DNA of 64,000 nt from Morinoia aosen (taxonomy: Eukaryota; Arthropoda; Malacostraca; Amphipoda; Talitridae). The notes under the pieces were generated by a model. It saw only the letters and a program-made list of their open reading frames with translations. It was not told where the DNA came from and searched no databases. Positions 34,399 to 46,904 of the stretch are shown here, one piece after another. The position numbers were made by a program, and so were the translations under genes. Numbering within the stretch: the first letter of the stretch is position 1; every line of letters starts with the position of its first letter. The stretch spans positions 22,872,683 to 22,936,682 of the forward strand of contig CM059560.1 of NCBI GenBank assembly GCA_030386875.1. The letters are read 5' to 3'.

Positions 34399-37300
34399 GC
34401 GACGGCAGGCACCTTACAGCATAGAACAGACGACGGCAGGCACGTTACAGCATAGAGCAGACGACGGCAGGCACGTTGCAGCATAGAGCAGACGACGGCA
34501 GTCACGTTACAGCATAGAGCAGACGACGGCAGGCACGTTGCAGCATAGAGCAGACGACGGCAGGCCCGTTACAGCATAGAGCAGACGACGGCAGGCACGT
34601 TACAGCATAGAGCAGACGACGGCAGGCACGTTACAGCATAGAGCAGACGACGGCAGGCACGTTACAGCATAGAGCAGACGACGGCAGGCACGTTGCAGCA
34701 TAGAGCAGACGACGGCAGGCACGTTACAGCATAGAGCAGACGACGGCAGGCACGTTACAGCATAGAGCAGACGACGGCAGGCACGTTGCAGCATAGAGCA
34801 GACGACGGCAGTCACGTTACAGCATAGAGCAGACGACGGCAGGCACGTTGCAGCATAGAGCAGACGACGGCAGGCACGTTACAGTATAGAGCAGACGACG
34901 GCAGGCACGTTACAGCATAGAGCAGACGACGGCAGGCCCGTTACAGCATAGAGCAGACGACGGCAGGCACGTTACAGCATAGAGCAGACGACGGCAGGCA
35001 CGTTACAGCATAGAGCAGACGACGGCAGGCACGTTACAGCATAGAGCAGACGACGGCAGGCACGTTACAGCATAGAGCAAACGACGGCAGTCACGTTACA
35101 GCATAGAGCAGACGACGGCAGGCACCTTACAGCATAGAGCAGACGACGGCAGGCACGTTACAGCATAGAGCAGACGACGGCAGGCACGTTACAGCATAGA
35201 GCAGACGACGGCAGGCACGTTACAGCATAGAGCAGACGACGGCAGTCACGTTACAGCATAGAGCAGACGACGGCAGGCACCTTACAGCATAGAGCAGACG
35301 ACGGCAGGCACGTTACAGCATAGAGCAGACGACGGCAGTCACGTTACAGCATAGAGCAGACGACGGCAGGCACGTTACAGCATAGAGCAAACGACGGCAG
35401 GCACGTTACAGCATAGAGCAGACGACGGCAGGCACGTTACAGCATAGAGCAAACGACGGCAGGCACGTTACAGCATAGAGCAGACGACGGCAGTCACGTT
35501 ACAGCATAGAGCAGACGACGGCAGGCACGTTACAGCATAGAGCAGACGACGGCAGGCACGTTACAGCATAGAGCAGACGACGGCAGGCAGGTTACAGCAT
35601 AGAGCAAACGACGGCAGGCACGTTACAGCATAGAGCAGACGACGGCAGGCACGTTACAGCATAGAGCAAACGACGGCAGGCACGTTACAGCATAGAGCAG
35701 ACGACGGCAGGCACGTTACAGCATAGAGCAGACGACGGCAGGCACGTTACAGCATAGAGCAGACGACGGCAGGCACGTTACAGCATAGAGCAGACGACGG
35801 CAGGCACGTTACAGCATAGAGCAGACGACGGCAGGCACGTTACAGCATAGAGCAGACGACGGTAGGCACGTTACAGCATAGAGCAGACGACGGCAGGCAC
35901 GTTACAGCATAGAGCAGACGACGGCAGGCACGTTACAGCATAGAGCAGACGACGGCAGGCCCGTTACAGCATAGAGCAGACGACGGCAGGCACGTTACAG
36001 CATAGAGCAGACGACAGCAGGCACGTTACAGCATAGAGCAGACGACGGCAGGCCCGTTACAGCATAGAGCAGACGACGGCAGGCACGTTACAGCATAGAG
36101 CAGACGACGGCAGGCCCGTTACAGCATAGAGCAGACGACGGCAGGCACGTTACAGCATAGAGCAGACGACGGTAGGCACGTTACAGCATAGAGCAGACGA
36201 CGGCAGGCACGTTACAGCATAGAGCAGACGACGGCAGGCACGTTACAGCATAGAGCAGACGACGGCAGGCCCGTTACAGCATAGAGCAGACGACGGCAGG
36301 CACGTTACAGCATAGAGCAGACGACGGCAGGCACGTTACAGCATAGAGCAGACGACGGCAGTCACGTTACAGCATAGAGCAGACGACGGCAGGCACGTTA
36401 CAGCATAGAGCAGACGACGGCAGGCACGTTACAGCATAGAGCAGACGACGGCAGGCACGTTGCAGCATAGAGCAGACGACGGCAGGCACGTTGCAGCATA
36501 GAGCAGACGACGGCAGGCACGTTACAGCATAGAGAAGACGACGGCAGGCACGTTACAGCATAGAGCAGACGACGGCAGGCACGTTACAGCATAGAGCAGA
36601 CGACGGCAGGCCCGTTACAGCATAGAGCAGACGACGGCAGGCACGTTACAGCATAGAGCAGACGACGGCAGGCACGTTACAGCATAGAGCAGACGACGGC
36701 AGTCACGTTACAGCATAGAGCAGACGACGGCAGGCACGTTACAGCATAGAGCAGACGACGGCAGGCACGTTACAGCATAGAGCAGACGACGGCAGGCACG
36801 TTACAGCATAGAGCAGACGACGGCAGGCACGTTACAGCATAGAGCAGACGACGGCAGGCACGTTACAGCATAGAGCAGACGACGGCAGGCACGTTACAGC
36901 ATAGAGCAGACGACGGCAGGCACGTTGCAGCATAGAGCAGACGACGGCAGGCACGTTACAGCATAGAGCAGACGACGGCAGGCACGTTACAGCATAGAGC
37001 AGACGACGGCAGGCACGTTACAGCATAGAGCAGACGACGGCAGGCACGTTGCAGCATAGAGCAGACGACGGCAGGCACGTTACAGCATAGAGCAGACCAC
37101 GGCAGGCACGTTGCAGCATAGAGCAGACGACGGCAGGCACGTTACAGCATAGAGCAGACGACGGCAGGCACGTTGCAGCATAGAGCAGACGACGGCAGGC
37201 ACGTTACAGCATAGAGCAGACGACGGCAGGCACGTTGCAGCATAGAGCAGACGACGGCAGGCCCGTTACAGCATAGAGCAGACGACGGCAGGCACGTTAC

Positions 37301-40300
37301 AGCATAGAGCAGACGACGGCAGGCACGTTACAGCATAGAGCAGACGACGGCAGGCACGTTGCAGCATAGAGCAGACGACGGCAGGCACGTTACAGCATAG
37401 AGCAGACGACGGCAGGCACGTTGCAGCATAGAGCAGACGACGGCAGGCACGTTACAGCATAGAGCAGACGACGGCAGGCACGTTGCAGCATAGAGCAGAC
37501 GACGGCAGGCACGTTACAGCATAGAGCAGACGACGGCAGGCACGTTGCAGCATAGAGCAGACGACGGCAGGCCCGTTACAGCATAGAGCAGACGACGGCA
37601 GGCACGTTACAGCATAGAGCAGACGACGGCAGGCACGTTACAGCATAGAGCAGACGACGGCAGTCACGTTACAGCATAGAGCAGACGACGGCAGGCACGT
37701 TACAGCATAGAGCAGACGACGGCAGGCACGTTACAGCATAGAGCAGACGACGGCAGGCACGTTACAGCATAGAGCAGACGACGGCAGGCACGTTACAGCA
37801 TAGAGCAGACGACGGCAGGCACGTTGCAGCATAGAGCAGACGACGGCAGGCACGTTACAGCATAGAGCAGACGACGGCAGGCACGTTACAGCATAGAGCA
37901 GACGACGGCAGGCACGTTACAGCATAGAGCAGACGACGGCAGGCACGTTACAGCATAGAGCAGACGACGGCAGGCACGTTGCAGCATAGAGCAGACGACG
38001 GCAGGCACGTTACAGCATAGAGCAGACGACGGCAGGCACGTTGCAGCATAGAGCAGACGACGGCAGGCACGTTACAGCATAGAGCAGACGACGGCAGGCA
38101 CGTTGCAGCATAGAGCAGACGACGGCAGGCACGTTACAGCATAGAGCAGACGACGGCAGGCACGTTACAGCATAGAGCAGACGACGGCAGGCACGTTACA
38201 GCATAGAGCAGACGACGGCAGGCACGTTACAGCATAGAGCAGACGACGGCAGGCACGTTGCAGCATAGAGCAGACGACGGCAGGCACGTTACAGCATAGA
38301 GCAGACGACGGCAGGCACGTTACAGCATAGAGCAGACGACGGCAGGCACGTTACAGCATATAGCAGACGACGGCAGGCACGTTACAGCATAGAGCAGACG
38401 ACGGCAGGCACGTTGCAGCATAGAGCAGACGACGGCAGGCACGTTACAGCATAGAGCAGACGACGGCAGGCACGTTACAGCATAGAGCAGACGACGGCAG
38501 TCACGTTGCAGCATAGAGCAGACGACGGCAGGCACGTTACAGCATAGAGCAGACGACGGCAGGCACGTTACAGCATAGAGCAGACGACGGCAGGCACGTT
38601 ACAGCATAGAGCAGACGACGGCAGGCACGTTACAGCATAGAGCAGACGACGGCAGGCACGTTACAGCATAGAGCAGACGACGGCAGGCACGTTACAGCAT
38701 AGAGCAGACGACGGCAGGCACGTTACAGCATAGAGCAGACGACGGCAGGCACGTTACAGCATAGAGCAGACGACGGCAGGCACGTTACAGCATAGAGCAG
38801 ACGACGGCAGGCACGTTACAGCATAGAGCAGACGACGGCAGGCACGTTACAGCATAGAGCAGACGACGGCAGGCACGTTACAGCATAGAGCAGACGACGG
38901 CAGGCACGTTACAGCATAGAGCAGACGACGGCAGGCACGTTACAGCATAGAGCAGACGACGGCAGTCACGTTGCAGCATAGAGCAGACGACGGCAGGCAC
39001 GTTGCAGCATAGAGCAGACGACGGCAGGCACGTTACAGCATAGAGCAGACGACGGCAGGCACGTTGCAGCATAGAGCAGACGACGGCAGGCACGTTACAG
39101 CATAGAGCAGACGACGGCAGGCACGTTGCAGCATAGAGCAGACGACGGCAGGCACGTTACAGCATAGAGCAGACGACGGCAGGCACGTTACAGCATAGAG
39201 CAGACGACGGCAGGCACGTTGCAGCATAGAGCAGACGACGGCAGTCACGTTGCAGCATAGAGCAGACGACGGCAGGCACGTTACAGCATAGAGCAGACGA
39301 CGGCAGGCGCGTTACAGCATAGAGCAGACGACGGCAGTCACGTTGCAGCATAGAGCAGACGACGGCAGGCACGTTACAGCATAGAGCAGACGACGGCAGG
39401 CACGTTGCAGCATAGAGCAGACGACGGCAGTCACGTTGCAGCATAGAGCAGACGACGGCAGGCACGTTACAGCATAGAGCAGACGACGGCAGGCACGTTA
39501 CAGCATAGAGCAGACGACGGCAGGCACGTTACAGCATAGAGCAGACGACGGCAGGCACGTTACAGCATAGAGCAGACGACGGCAGGCGCGTTACAGCATA
39601 GAGCAGACGACGGCAGGCACGTTACAGCATAGAGCAGACGACGGCAGGCACGTTACAGCATAGAGCAGACGACGGCAGGCACGTTACAGCATAGAGCAGA
39701 CGACGGCAGGCACGTTACAGCATAGAGCAGACGACGGCAGGCACGTTACAGCATAGAGCAGACGACGGCAGGCACGTTACAGCATAGAGCAGACGACGGC
39801 AGGCACGTTACAGCATAGAGCAGACGACGGCAGGCACGTTACAGCATAGAGCAGACGACGGCAGGCACGTTACAGCATAGAGCAGACGACGGCAGGCGCG
39901 TTACAGCATAGAGCCAGACGACGGCAGGCCCGTTACAGCATAGAGCAGACGACGGCAGTCACGTTGCAGCATAGAGCAGACGACGGCAGGCCCGTTACAG
40001 CATAGAGCAGACGACGGCAGGCCCGTTACAGCATAGAGCAGACGACGGCAGGCCCGTTACAGCATAGAGCAGACGACGGCAGGCACGTTACAGCATAGAG
40101 CCAGACGACGGCAGGCACGTTACAGCATAGAGCCAGACGACGGCAGGCCCGTTACAGCATAGAGCAGACGACGGCAGGCACGTTACAGCATAGAGCAGAC
40201 GACGGCAGGCGCGTTACAGCATAGAGCCAGACGACGGCAGGCCCGTTACAGCATAGAGCAGACGACGGCAGTCACGTTGCAGCATAGAGCAGACGACGGC

Positions 40301-41132
40301 TGGCCCGTTACAGCATAGAGCAGACGACGGCAGGCCCGTTACAGCATAGAGCAGACGACGGCAGGCCCGTTACAGCATAGAGCAGACGACGGCAGGCACG
40401 TTGCAGCATAGAGCAGACGACGGCAGGCATGTTACAGCATAGAGCAGACGACGGCAGGCCCGTTACAGCATAGAGCAGACAACGGCAGGCACGTTACAGC
40501 ATAGACCAGACGACGGCAGGCGCGTTACAGCATAGAGCCAGACGACGGCAGGCCCGTTACAGCATTGAGCAGACGACGGCAGTCACGTTGCAGCATAGAG
40601 CAGACGACGGCAGGCCCGTTACAGCATAGAGCAGACGACGGCAGGCCCGTTACAGCATAGAGCAGACGACGGCAGGCCCGTTACAGCATAGAGCAGACGA
40701 CGGCAGGCACGTTGCAGCATAGAGCAGACGACGGCAGGCACGTTACAGCATAGAGCAGACGACGGCAGGCACGTTGCAGCATAGAGCAGACGACGGCAGG
40801 CCCGTTACAGCATAGAGCAGACGACGGCAGGCCCGTTACAGCATAGAGCAGACGACGGCAGGCACGTTGCAGCATAGAGCAGACGACGGCAGGCATGTTA
40901 CAGCATAGAGCAGACGACGGCAGTCACGTTGCAGCATAGAGCAGACAACGGCAGGCACGTTACAGCATAGAGCAGACGACGGCAGGCACGTTACAGCATA
41001 GAGCAGACGACGGCAGGCACGTTGCAGCATAGAGCAGACGACGGCAGGCACGTTACAGCATAGAGCAGACGACGGCAGGCACGTTACAGCATAGAGCAGA
41101 CGACGGCAGTCACGTTGCAGCATAGAGCAGAC
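34399..41132. repeat. 31-bp satellite array, ~217 tandem units
   Basis: Head-to-tail repetition of a 31-bp GC-rich unit containing GACGACGGCAGGCACG, then TTACAGCATAGAGCA. Units are highly homogeneous; common variants are TTGCAG for TTACAG, CAGTCACG for CAGGCACG, GCCCG or GCGCG for GCACG, and an extra C (GAGCCAG) near the right end. Minus-strand frames of 71-124 codons inside the array are by-products of the period. Segments show a 310-bp (10-unit) higher-order period. There are no spacers, so it is not a CRISPR array. Confidence 0.97.
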
Positions 41133-41786
41133 AAAGAGCAGAACTGTTGAAGATATTACGTCCGTGAAAGCGACATGCCTGAAGTCATGTCGCTGGTAAG
41201 AGGGACACAATGAGAGTAAGCCTATCCAACCAAGGAAAAATAAAACTCAAGCGCAGACCCCTCAACAAGGCAGAGATAATTCAACAAAAACTTGTCTGTA
41301 TCGAAACCATAATGTAATAGGGAACATAGGGATTAAGGGATTTGCTGTTCCTGAAATTAAGTTTGGCATCTCTTGAATAAAACTGACTCACCTAAGATGA
41401 TGAGTGAGGTGAGCAGCGAGTAGAGGTCGTCGTCGCTGTGTAGATCACGAGAACGGCAGCACGGCTGTGAGTCGTCTTTTGTGGTCATAATTCTCGAGGC
41501 TTTTCAAAAAATTATTTACAATTTAAAGCACTCACCATCAGGCTTGGTTTACTTTGTCACATTTTGTTTTAAGAAACGTGGGATCACGAGGATTTTGGGG
41601 AGAAGAAGGCCAGTCTGGCAACACTGCTGCAGTGGCGGACCCGGACCATTGATACACCACTGCGGTGATGAAAGGCAATTCCGGTTTCCGAGGTGAGCAC
41701 TCTCGGCTACGTCGACACAAAGCTGCTGTCAATATGCTCACTTGATCACCACCACAGTAGCAAATGGTCCTAAGGAGTTCTCCTTG
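41133..41786. other. Inter-satellite segment
   Basis: About 650 bases between the two satellites, without a recognisable gene. It contains a perfect 9-bp stem hairpin at 41169-41194 (AGCGACATG / CATGTCGCT). Short frames at 41481-41741 overlap on both strands and look fortuitous. Confidence 0.4.
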
Positions 41787-42408
41787 TACACTTTAAATGC
41801 TTCAAGTCAGGAAAAGAAAAACGTACACTTTAAATGCTTCAAGTCAGGAAAAGAAAAACGTACACTTTAAATGCTTCAAGTCAGGAAATAAAAACGTACA
41901 CTTTAAATGCTTCAAGTCAGGAAATAAAAACGTACACTTTAAATGCTTCAAGTCAGGAAAAGAAAAACGTACACTTTAAATGCTTCAAGTCAGGAAAAGA
42001 AAAACGTACACTTTAAATGCTTCAAGTCAGGAAATAAAAACGTACTCTTTAAATGCTTCAAGTCAGGAAAAGAAAAACGTACACTTTAAATGCTTCAAGT
42101 CAGGAAATAAAAACGTACTCTTTAAATGCTTCAAGTCAGGAAAAGAAAAACGTACACTTTAAATGCTTCAAGTCAGGAAATAAAAACGTACACTTTAAAT
42201 GCTTCAAGTCAGGAAAAGAAAAACGTACACTTTAAATGCTTCAAGTCAGGAAAAGAAAAACGTACACTTTAAATGCTTCAAGTCAGGAAATAAAAACGTA
42301 CTCTTTAAATGCTTCAAGTCAGGAAAAGAAAAACGTACACTTTAAATGCTTCAAGTCAGGAAATAAAAACGTACTCTTTAAATGCTTCAAGTCAGGAAAA
42401 GAAAAACA
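41787..42408 (+). repeat. 36/37-bp satellite array, 17 units
   Basis: Each unit starts TACACTTTAAATGCTTCAAG and ends in TCAGGAAAAGAAAAACG (37 bp) or TCAGGAAATAAAAACG (36 bp). A TACTC start variant always follows a 36-bp unit, giving 73-bp dimers at 42007-42152 and 42263-42408. Apparent 60-81 codon frames inside are repetitive by-products. Confidence 0.95.
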
Positions 42409-43050
42409 GTTTTTTCCAACAAAGTTCAAACATAAATTGTTGTACTTTTTTAAATATCTTAACAATAACATCCCTAGTTGATAAATTGATAATTACACAT
42501 TGGTATCGTAATACCCATGTAAAATGTCGAAACAAAAAAAATGATTGACAGAAAAGCACAACAAAAATTAGTTCCCTTCGTCTCAGAAGCTGATTTTGCC
42601 AGCAAGGCGAGGCGCGCAGACACTTGGAAGCTATTGTGCAAATCAGTTGTTGTCAACAAAACACTCTACTCGGATCTTTATGGAGCCAAGTTAGTTCACT
42701 ATTGTAAATGAAATTAGTTGTATCGTGTGATTAACATTAATCTATCAAAGCTTCTCATTTTCTGAACTGAAATAATTTTTCACAAACTGGTTGGCATAAA
42801 TGAGCTTTCCTGCATAGTTCTGAAGAACTATAAATATATTTAAAAGATAACATTCACTGCTTAAATGAGCTTCTCATCAATGTTTCAAAATTGGCTTCAA
42901 GACAGCGTTGGGCAACAGCGTCGCGCACACACACGTTAAAACAAATCTGTAAGACTCTCACCGCGACGGGAAAACACTGTCGTTCAAATTAAGAAACACA
43001 ACATACACGAATAATTGTATATATTAATACGCTTAAAACTAAGTTCGTGC
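42409..43050. other. No recognisable feature
   Basis: AT-rich DNA between the short satellite and the inverted-repeat arm. Nothing seen. Confidence 0.4.
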
Positions 43051-43186
43051 GTAACGCTCTCATCCGAGTTTGCGTTATGATAGATACCGAATTTCTGAGC
43101 GTTTCATAAAAAGATCGCCTTTACATGCATTGATACGTTTGACATTTTATCAGGATAGGATAGGTTACATTAAGTTAGGGTAGGAT
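43051..43186 (+). repeat. Left arm of a 4.2-kb inverted-repeat block
   Basis: Contains GTAACGCTCTCATCCGAGTT, AAGATCGCCTTTACATGCAT and ATCAGGATAGGATAGG, matching in inverted orientation 46905-46983 plus 47214-47270. It represents the site without the hAT insertion found in the right arm. Confidence 0.7.
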
Positions 43187-43194
43187 AATTATTA

Positions 43195-43850
43195 TTGTTT
43201 ATCATGTATCATATTTTTTTATATTTTACAAATTTTGTTATATATATTTTTCATTTATTACTTTTTTATTTTTTATTTGTTGTTTTTTTTGTTAATTTTT
43301 CCATTTGTTAATTTTTTGTTACTGTTTTTAATTTGTTAATTTTTTTAATTTAATTTTTTTGCTACTCTATTTTTTATTTTATTATTTTTATGTTTTTTTA
43401 ATTAATCTAATTTATTCCATTTCTAATTTTTTTTCAATTTTGTTCATCTGTTCCATTTTTTCAATATTTTTACATTTTTTAATATCTTCAATTGTTTAAT
43501 TTTTCATTTTTTTTAAATTTGTTTAATTTTTTATTTTTTTATTTTTTCATTTCATTTTTTTATTATTTTTTATTTCTCTAATATTTTCTATTCATTAATT
43601 TGTTTCATTTATTTATTTATTTATTTATTTTTATTATGTATAGTTTGTTTATTTTTCATTTATTTATTTATCTAAATTTTTTCGTTTTTATAAGTCATTA
43701 TTTTTAATTTTTACTTTTTTTTATTTTTTTTAATTTTGAATTGTTCTATTTATTTTAATTTGTTCATTCATTTTTTTACTAATTTTTTTTATTTTTCTTT
43801 AATTTTTTTCAACTTTGAATTGTAAAAAAAAAATATTTTAAATTACAGTA
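43195..43850 (+). repeat. T-rich low-complexity tract
   Basis: About 650 bases that are almost entirely A and T, with T strongly dominant on the + strand, built from ATTTTT/AATTTTTT words. A (TTTA)n run lies at about 43606-43630. No coding potential. Confidence 0.85.
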
Positions 43851-44087
43851 ATTATTTCAGGAATCTTTCCATATCAAAGAATACAATAAAATACATTTCC
43901 TTAATACTTTAACCTTATACCGGGTGTCCCAGAAAAAACGGAACCCAAATTAAAAGATTATAAAACGGAAACTACTTGATGCATTTTAGTTCTGTTTTCA
44001 CCAGTGACTACTGAATCTTTTAAAGTAAATGTCTTAAGTTTTAATAAACCAGCTTCAAAATTATTTAACCTGTAACAATTTTACTGA

Positions 44088-44294
44088 AAAACAAAAACAA
44101 AAAAAACAAAACCGTTTATTTCCAAGTTGTCACATGAGATACATATGCCAACATATTGGCTTTATTAATTTTAAGATATTTAAAAACCAATGATTGTAAT
44201 ATTGTACAATCTCTATTGGAAATAAAGTTTTTTCTTTCTTTCTTTCTTTCTTTTAAAAGTTCCTTAATATAAGACGTCCTAAAACGTTTGAAAA
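44088..44294 (-). repeat. Retroelement 3' tail (family Y, copy 1) inserted in a transposon TIR
   Basis: Read on the minus strand it holds TTAGGACGTCTTATATTAAG, a (GAAA)n run, CCAATATGTTGGCATA and TGTATCTCATGTGACAAC, then GGAAATAAACGG and a T-rich end. The same landmarks occur at 55390-55500 and 63339-63460. The mariner-like TIR resumes on either side (TTACTGA ... AGGCT), so this is an insertion. A central stretch of ~90 bases is absent from the other two copies. Confidence 0.65.
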
Positions 44295-44349
44295 AGGCTA
44301 TCGAAAACATATCTTTGCAAGAAAGACCAAAATAAAATGCTCATTTCGG

Positions 44350-44721
44350 AATATTCACGTCAATCGAGTAAACAGAATTTGGTGGTTCCAGGACGGCGTA
44401 CCGGCTCACCGACTGACAGCTGTAAAAACATGGCTAAGAGAACTTTTTGGTAATCGCATAGTGGCTGCTCACGAAATTGAGTGGCCTCCCCGATCCCCAG
44501 ATCTGACACCGTGTGATTATTTTCTATGGGGCCATTTAAAGTCAAAAGTTTATTTAACACCTCCTCAAGACGTTGAAGAATTAAGAGAAAGAATCACTAA
44601 CGAATTCAATGTACTAAAAAATGATCGACAATTAATCAAACGAGTTGTTTCATCAATGAGAACAAGAGCTCGAAAGTGCGTGAACAGAAATGGAGGCGAT
44701 GTGGAGGGAAACACTTCTTAA
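44350..44721 (+). pseudogene. Mariner-like transposase, C-terminal fragment
   Basis: The frame is open through the end of the left TIR, and its transposase part starts around 44368. WWFQDGVPAHR contains the second catalytic Asp, and WPPRSPDLTPCDYFLWG contains the PDLTPCDY block with the third Asp, as in DD-D transposases of insect mariner-like elements. It ends after a basic tail at 44721. The N-terminal DNA-binding region and first catalytic Asp are missing, so it is a deletion derivative. The protein would cut and paste DNA at TA sites; this copy cannot. Confidence 0.8.
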
Positions 44722-45051
44722 AATACTATGCTGAAATTTTGTTTTAATAAAAGGTATTACTAGTAATGATACTAATGCTTTTATTTATACGGATTCATTT
44801 TTAAAATGTAGAATAAAGCTAAATGATGAAATGAGCATTTCATTTTTGTCTTTCTTGCAAAGATATGTTTTCGACAGCCTTCAGTAAAATTGTTACAGGT
44901 TAAGTAATTCTTTAGCTGGTTTATTAAAACTTAAGACATTTATTTTAAAAGATTCAGTAAAGTCACTGGTGAAAACAGAACTAGAATGCATCAAGTCGTT
45001 TCCGTTTTATAATCATTTGATTTTGGGTTCCGTTTTTTCTGAAACACCCGG

Positions 45052-46783
45052 TATACTTGGAAGTGAGTTAATTATTGAAACCGTGTAATCTTCGCCGGCT
45101 TCTGCTCGTTTTTGATTAACATATTTTTTGCTAGCAAAATTTTAGAAATAAATATGTACTTGCACTGAGGTATAGGTATTTTAAGTAGCTGTTCAACAGC
45201 GGCTTCAAAACTTAACATAGCTTTGATGCAAAGAAACTCGGTAATGATGTCTTGTAGAAAGAAGTTACAATAATGATAGCATTACTATACCATCGATTTT
45301 TATTTGAACTAGAAAATCAATTGGAATAAAAAATATGTAGATTTATTTTTCGGTTTTTTAATTTCGTAATTAATTCATCAAAAATTCGAATTTACAATGA
45401 CACATAGTGACAAACTTACATTCAAAACTAACTGCCTCACGATCAGTTCCGAAAATAGAATACATTCTTTGCTCTACACATCACAGCATGAAGCTTGCTG
45501 GATAAATGGATAGATCCCAATGTTTTCTTGCTATTTAATTGAAGCTAATCTTCCACGCTTAGAAGAATGTCATCAGTCTTTCTCAGAAGGGAATTCGAGA
45601 AGAATGCGTCAAAATTCTTCCGGTAGAGCTTAGATGAATGCGTAAAAATACAGACAAACTACTAAATGAATGTTTTTGCTAATTTGAGTAGAGTATATTT
45701 CTTGCGTCACTGTAGAAGAGCGTTACTGAATAAGTTTTTGTTCAAATTATGAATGTACAATTAGAAAATACGAAAGAGGACCTTCTACTTCAAAAACTTA
45801 TATATCACTTCTTCTCCCCTAAATTGATAACTGAAAAGCACTGCTGCTGCAAACAGATATTATTATATCAGAAAATCAATAAAGTTTCCTTTGAAAAGGC
45901 TTCTCTTTTAGGGTAAATGTGAGATTGCCCCATCAACGCATAAAACTGTTCTTGTAGTACGTTTAAGAAAGATTGATCCCCTATGTACTTGCTTCGATGT
46001 ATAAGATCTTTTTATATGTATTAATCTAGGTTCATTAAATGCATCTAAGCAATAAATTGGGTTGAGGGTGGAACAATTGTTGTGAACGCCTCGGATGTAG
46101 TTCTAAATTAAACTAGTTGGTCCCAAATATTTCTTATCAAAATTAAACGAAGAAAATGTTTTTGATGAGTAACTTTTTTTTAATCGATTCAAATTTGTTT
46201 CCCATCATTTTAAAAATTACGAGGGTCTGCTGGAATTGGAACAGAAAAATTAACTTGCAATTCTTTCCATTTATCTGTGAAAGGTTTGAAAATATAAAAA
46301 TATTTTTTATTTAAAATTTCCATAACAAACATTGCTATCAAGCTGCTCGAGACCTCATCCACATATCAGTTCTAATGAGACACGTAAAAGTTTATATATT
46401 TTGTAAACGAAAAAATGAAATTTGAAGAACGAAATTTTTTTATCAATAAATGGATCAGCGAATAACTATCAAAATCGTCCACCTAATCAAATCATGATGC
46501 ATTATTTAAGCCGCAATTAAAAATTACCAAACATTACTTCAACGCAAACAATAGATATTATCGAGCCATTGAGAAAGGGAAAAATTTAGACTTTTTTCCA
46601 TCAAAATATGTTATAATCTCACGTGGGAAAAACTTGCATCAGAATAAACGAAACTCTAATGTGTTTTCATGGCAAAAATATTTCGCAGGAAAAAAAATTT
46701 ACATTATCTCCTCAGTGTTTTCGCGTTTGACTACTGCTGCCTAGTCTAGAGAAATCATACTGTAACATCTTCAGCAATATCAA
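45052..46783. other. No recognisable feature
   Basis: AT-rich sequence inside the inverted-repeat block. No ORF of note. Confidence 0.4.
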
Positions 46784-46785
46784 TG

Positions 46786-46817
46786 GTTGTCGTAGGAGCG
46801 GAGGCTCCTACGGCAAC
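46786..46817. other. 14-bp stem hairpin, GC-rich
   Basis: GTTGTCGTAGGAGC and GCTCCTACGGCAAC pair around a GGAG loop with one mismatch. It lies just inside the right arm of the inverted-repeat block and stands out from AT-rich surroundings, so it may be part of that element's structure. Confidence 0.55.
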
Positions 46818-46904
46818 ATGAAAAAACCGCGGACCCGTGAAAAAATTATATCAACATAACCTAACCTATCTTAACTATTCTTACCTAGCCTATCTTTTCC
46901 TAAC

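Larger units (their letters stand above)
43920..45051. mobile_element. Mariner-like (IS630-Tc1-mariner) element, deleted, long terminal inverted repeats
   Basis: Flanked by TA dinucleotides (43918-43919 and 45052-45053), with ends CCGGGTGTCCCAGAAAAAAC and, inverted, CCGGGTGTTTCAGAAAAAAC. The terminal inverted repeats are about 215 bp long (right one ~44838-45051), and the left one is interrupted by a ~207-bp retroelement tail at 44088-44294. The interior keeps only the C-terminal half of a transposase. At 1.13 kb it is internally deleted and non-autonomous. Confidence 0.85.

Noticed and set aside
34399-41132. Possible CRISPR array or coding repeat protein
   Set aside because: Units are contiguous with no unique spacers, the genome is eukaryotic, and minus-strand frames are explained by the 31-bp period.
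41787-42408. Reading frames with repeated KCFKSG-like peptides
   Set aside because: Every frame on that strand is an arbitrary register of the 36/37-bp satellite, with no start or context.
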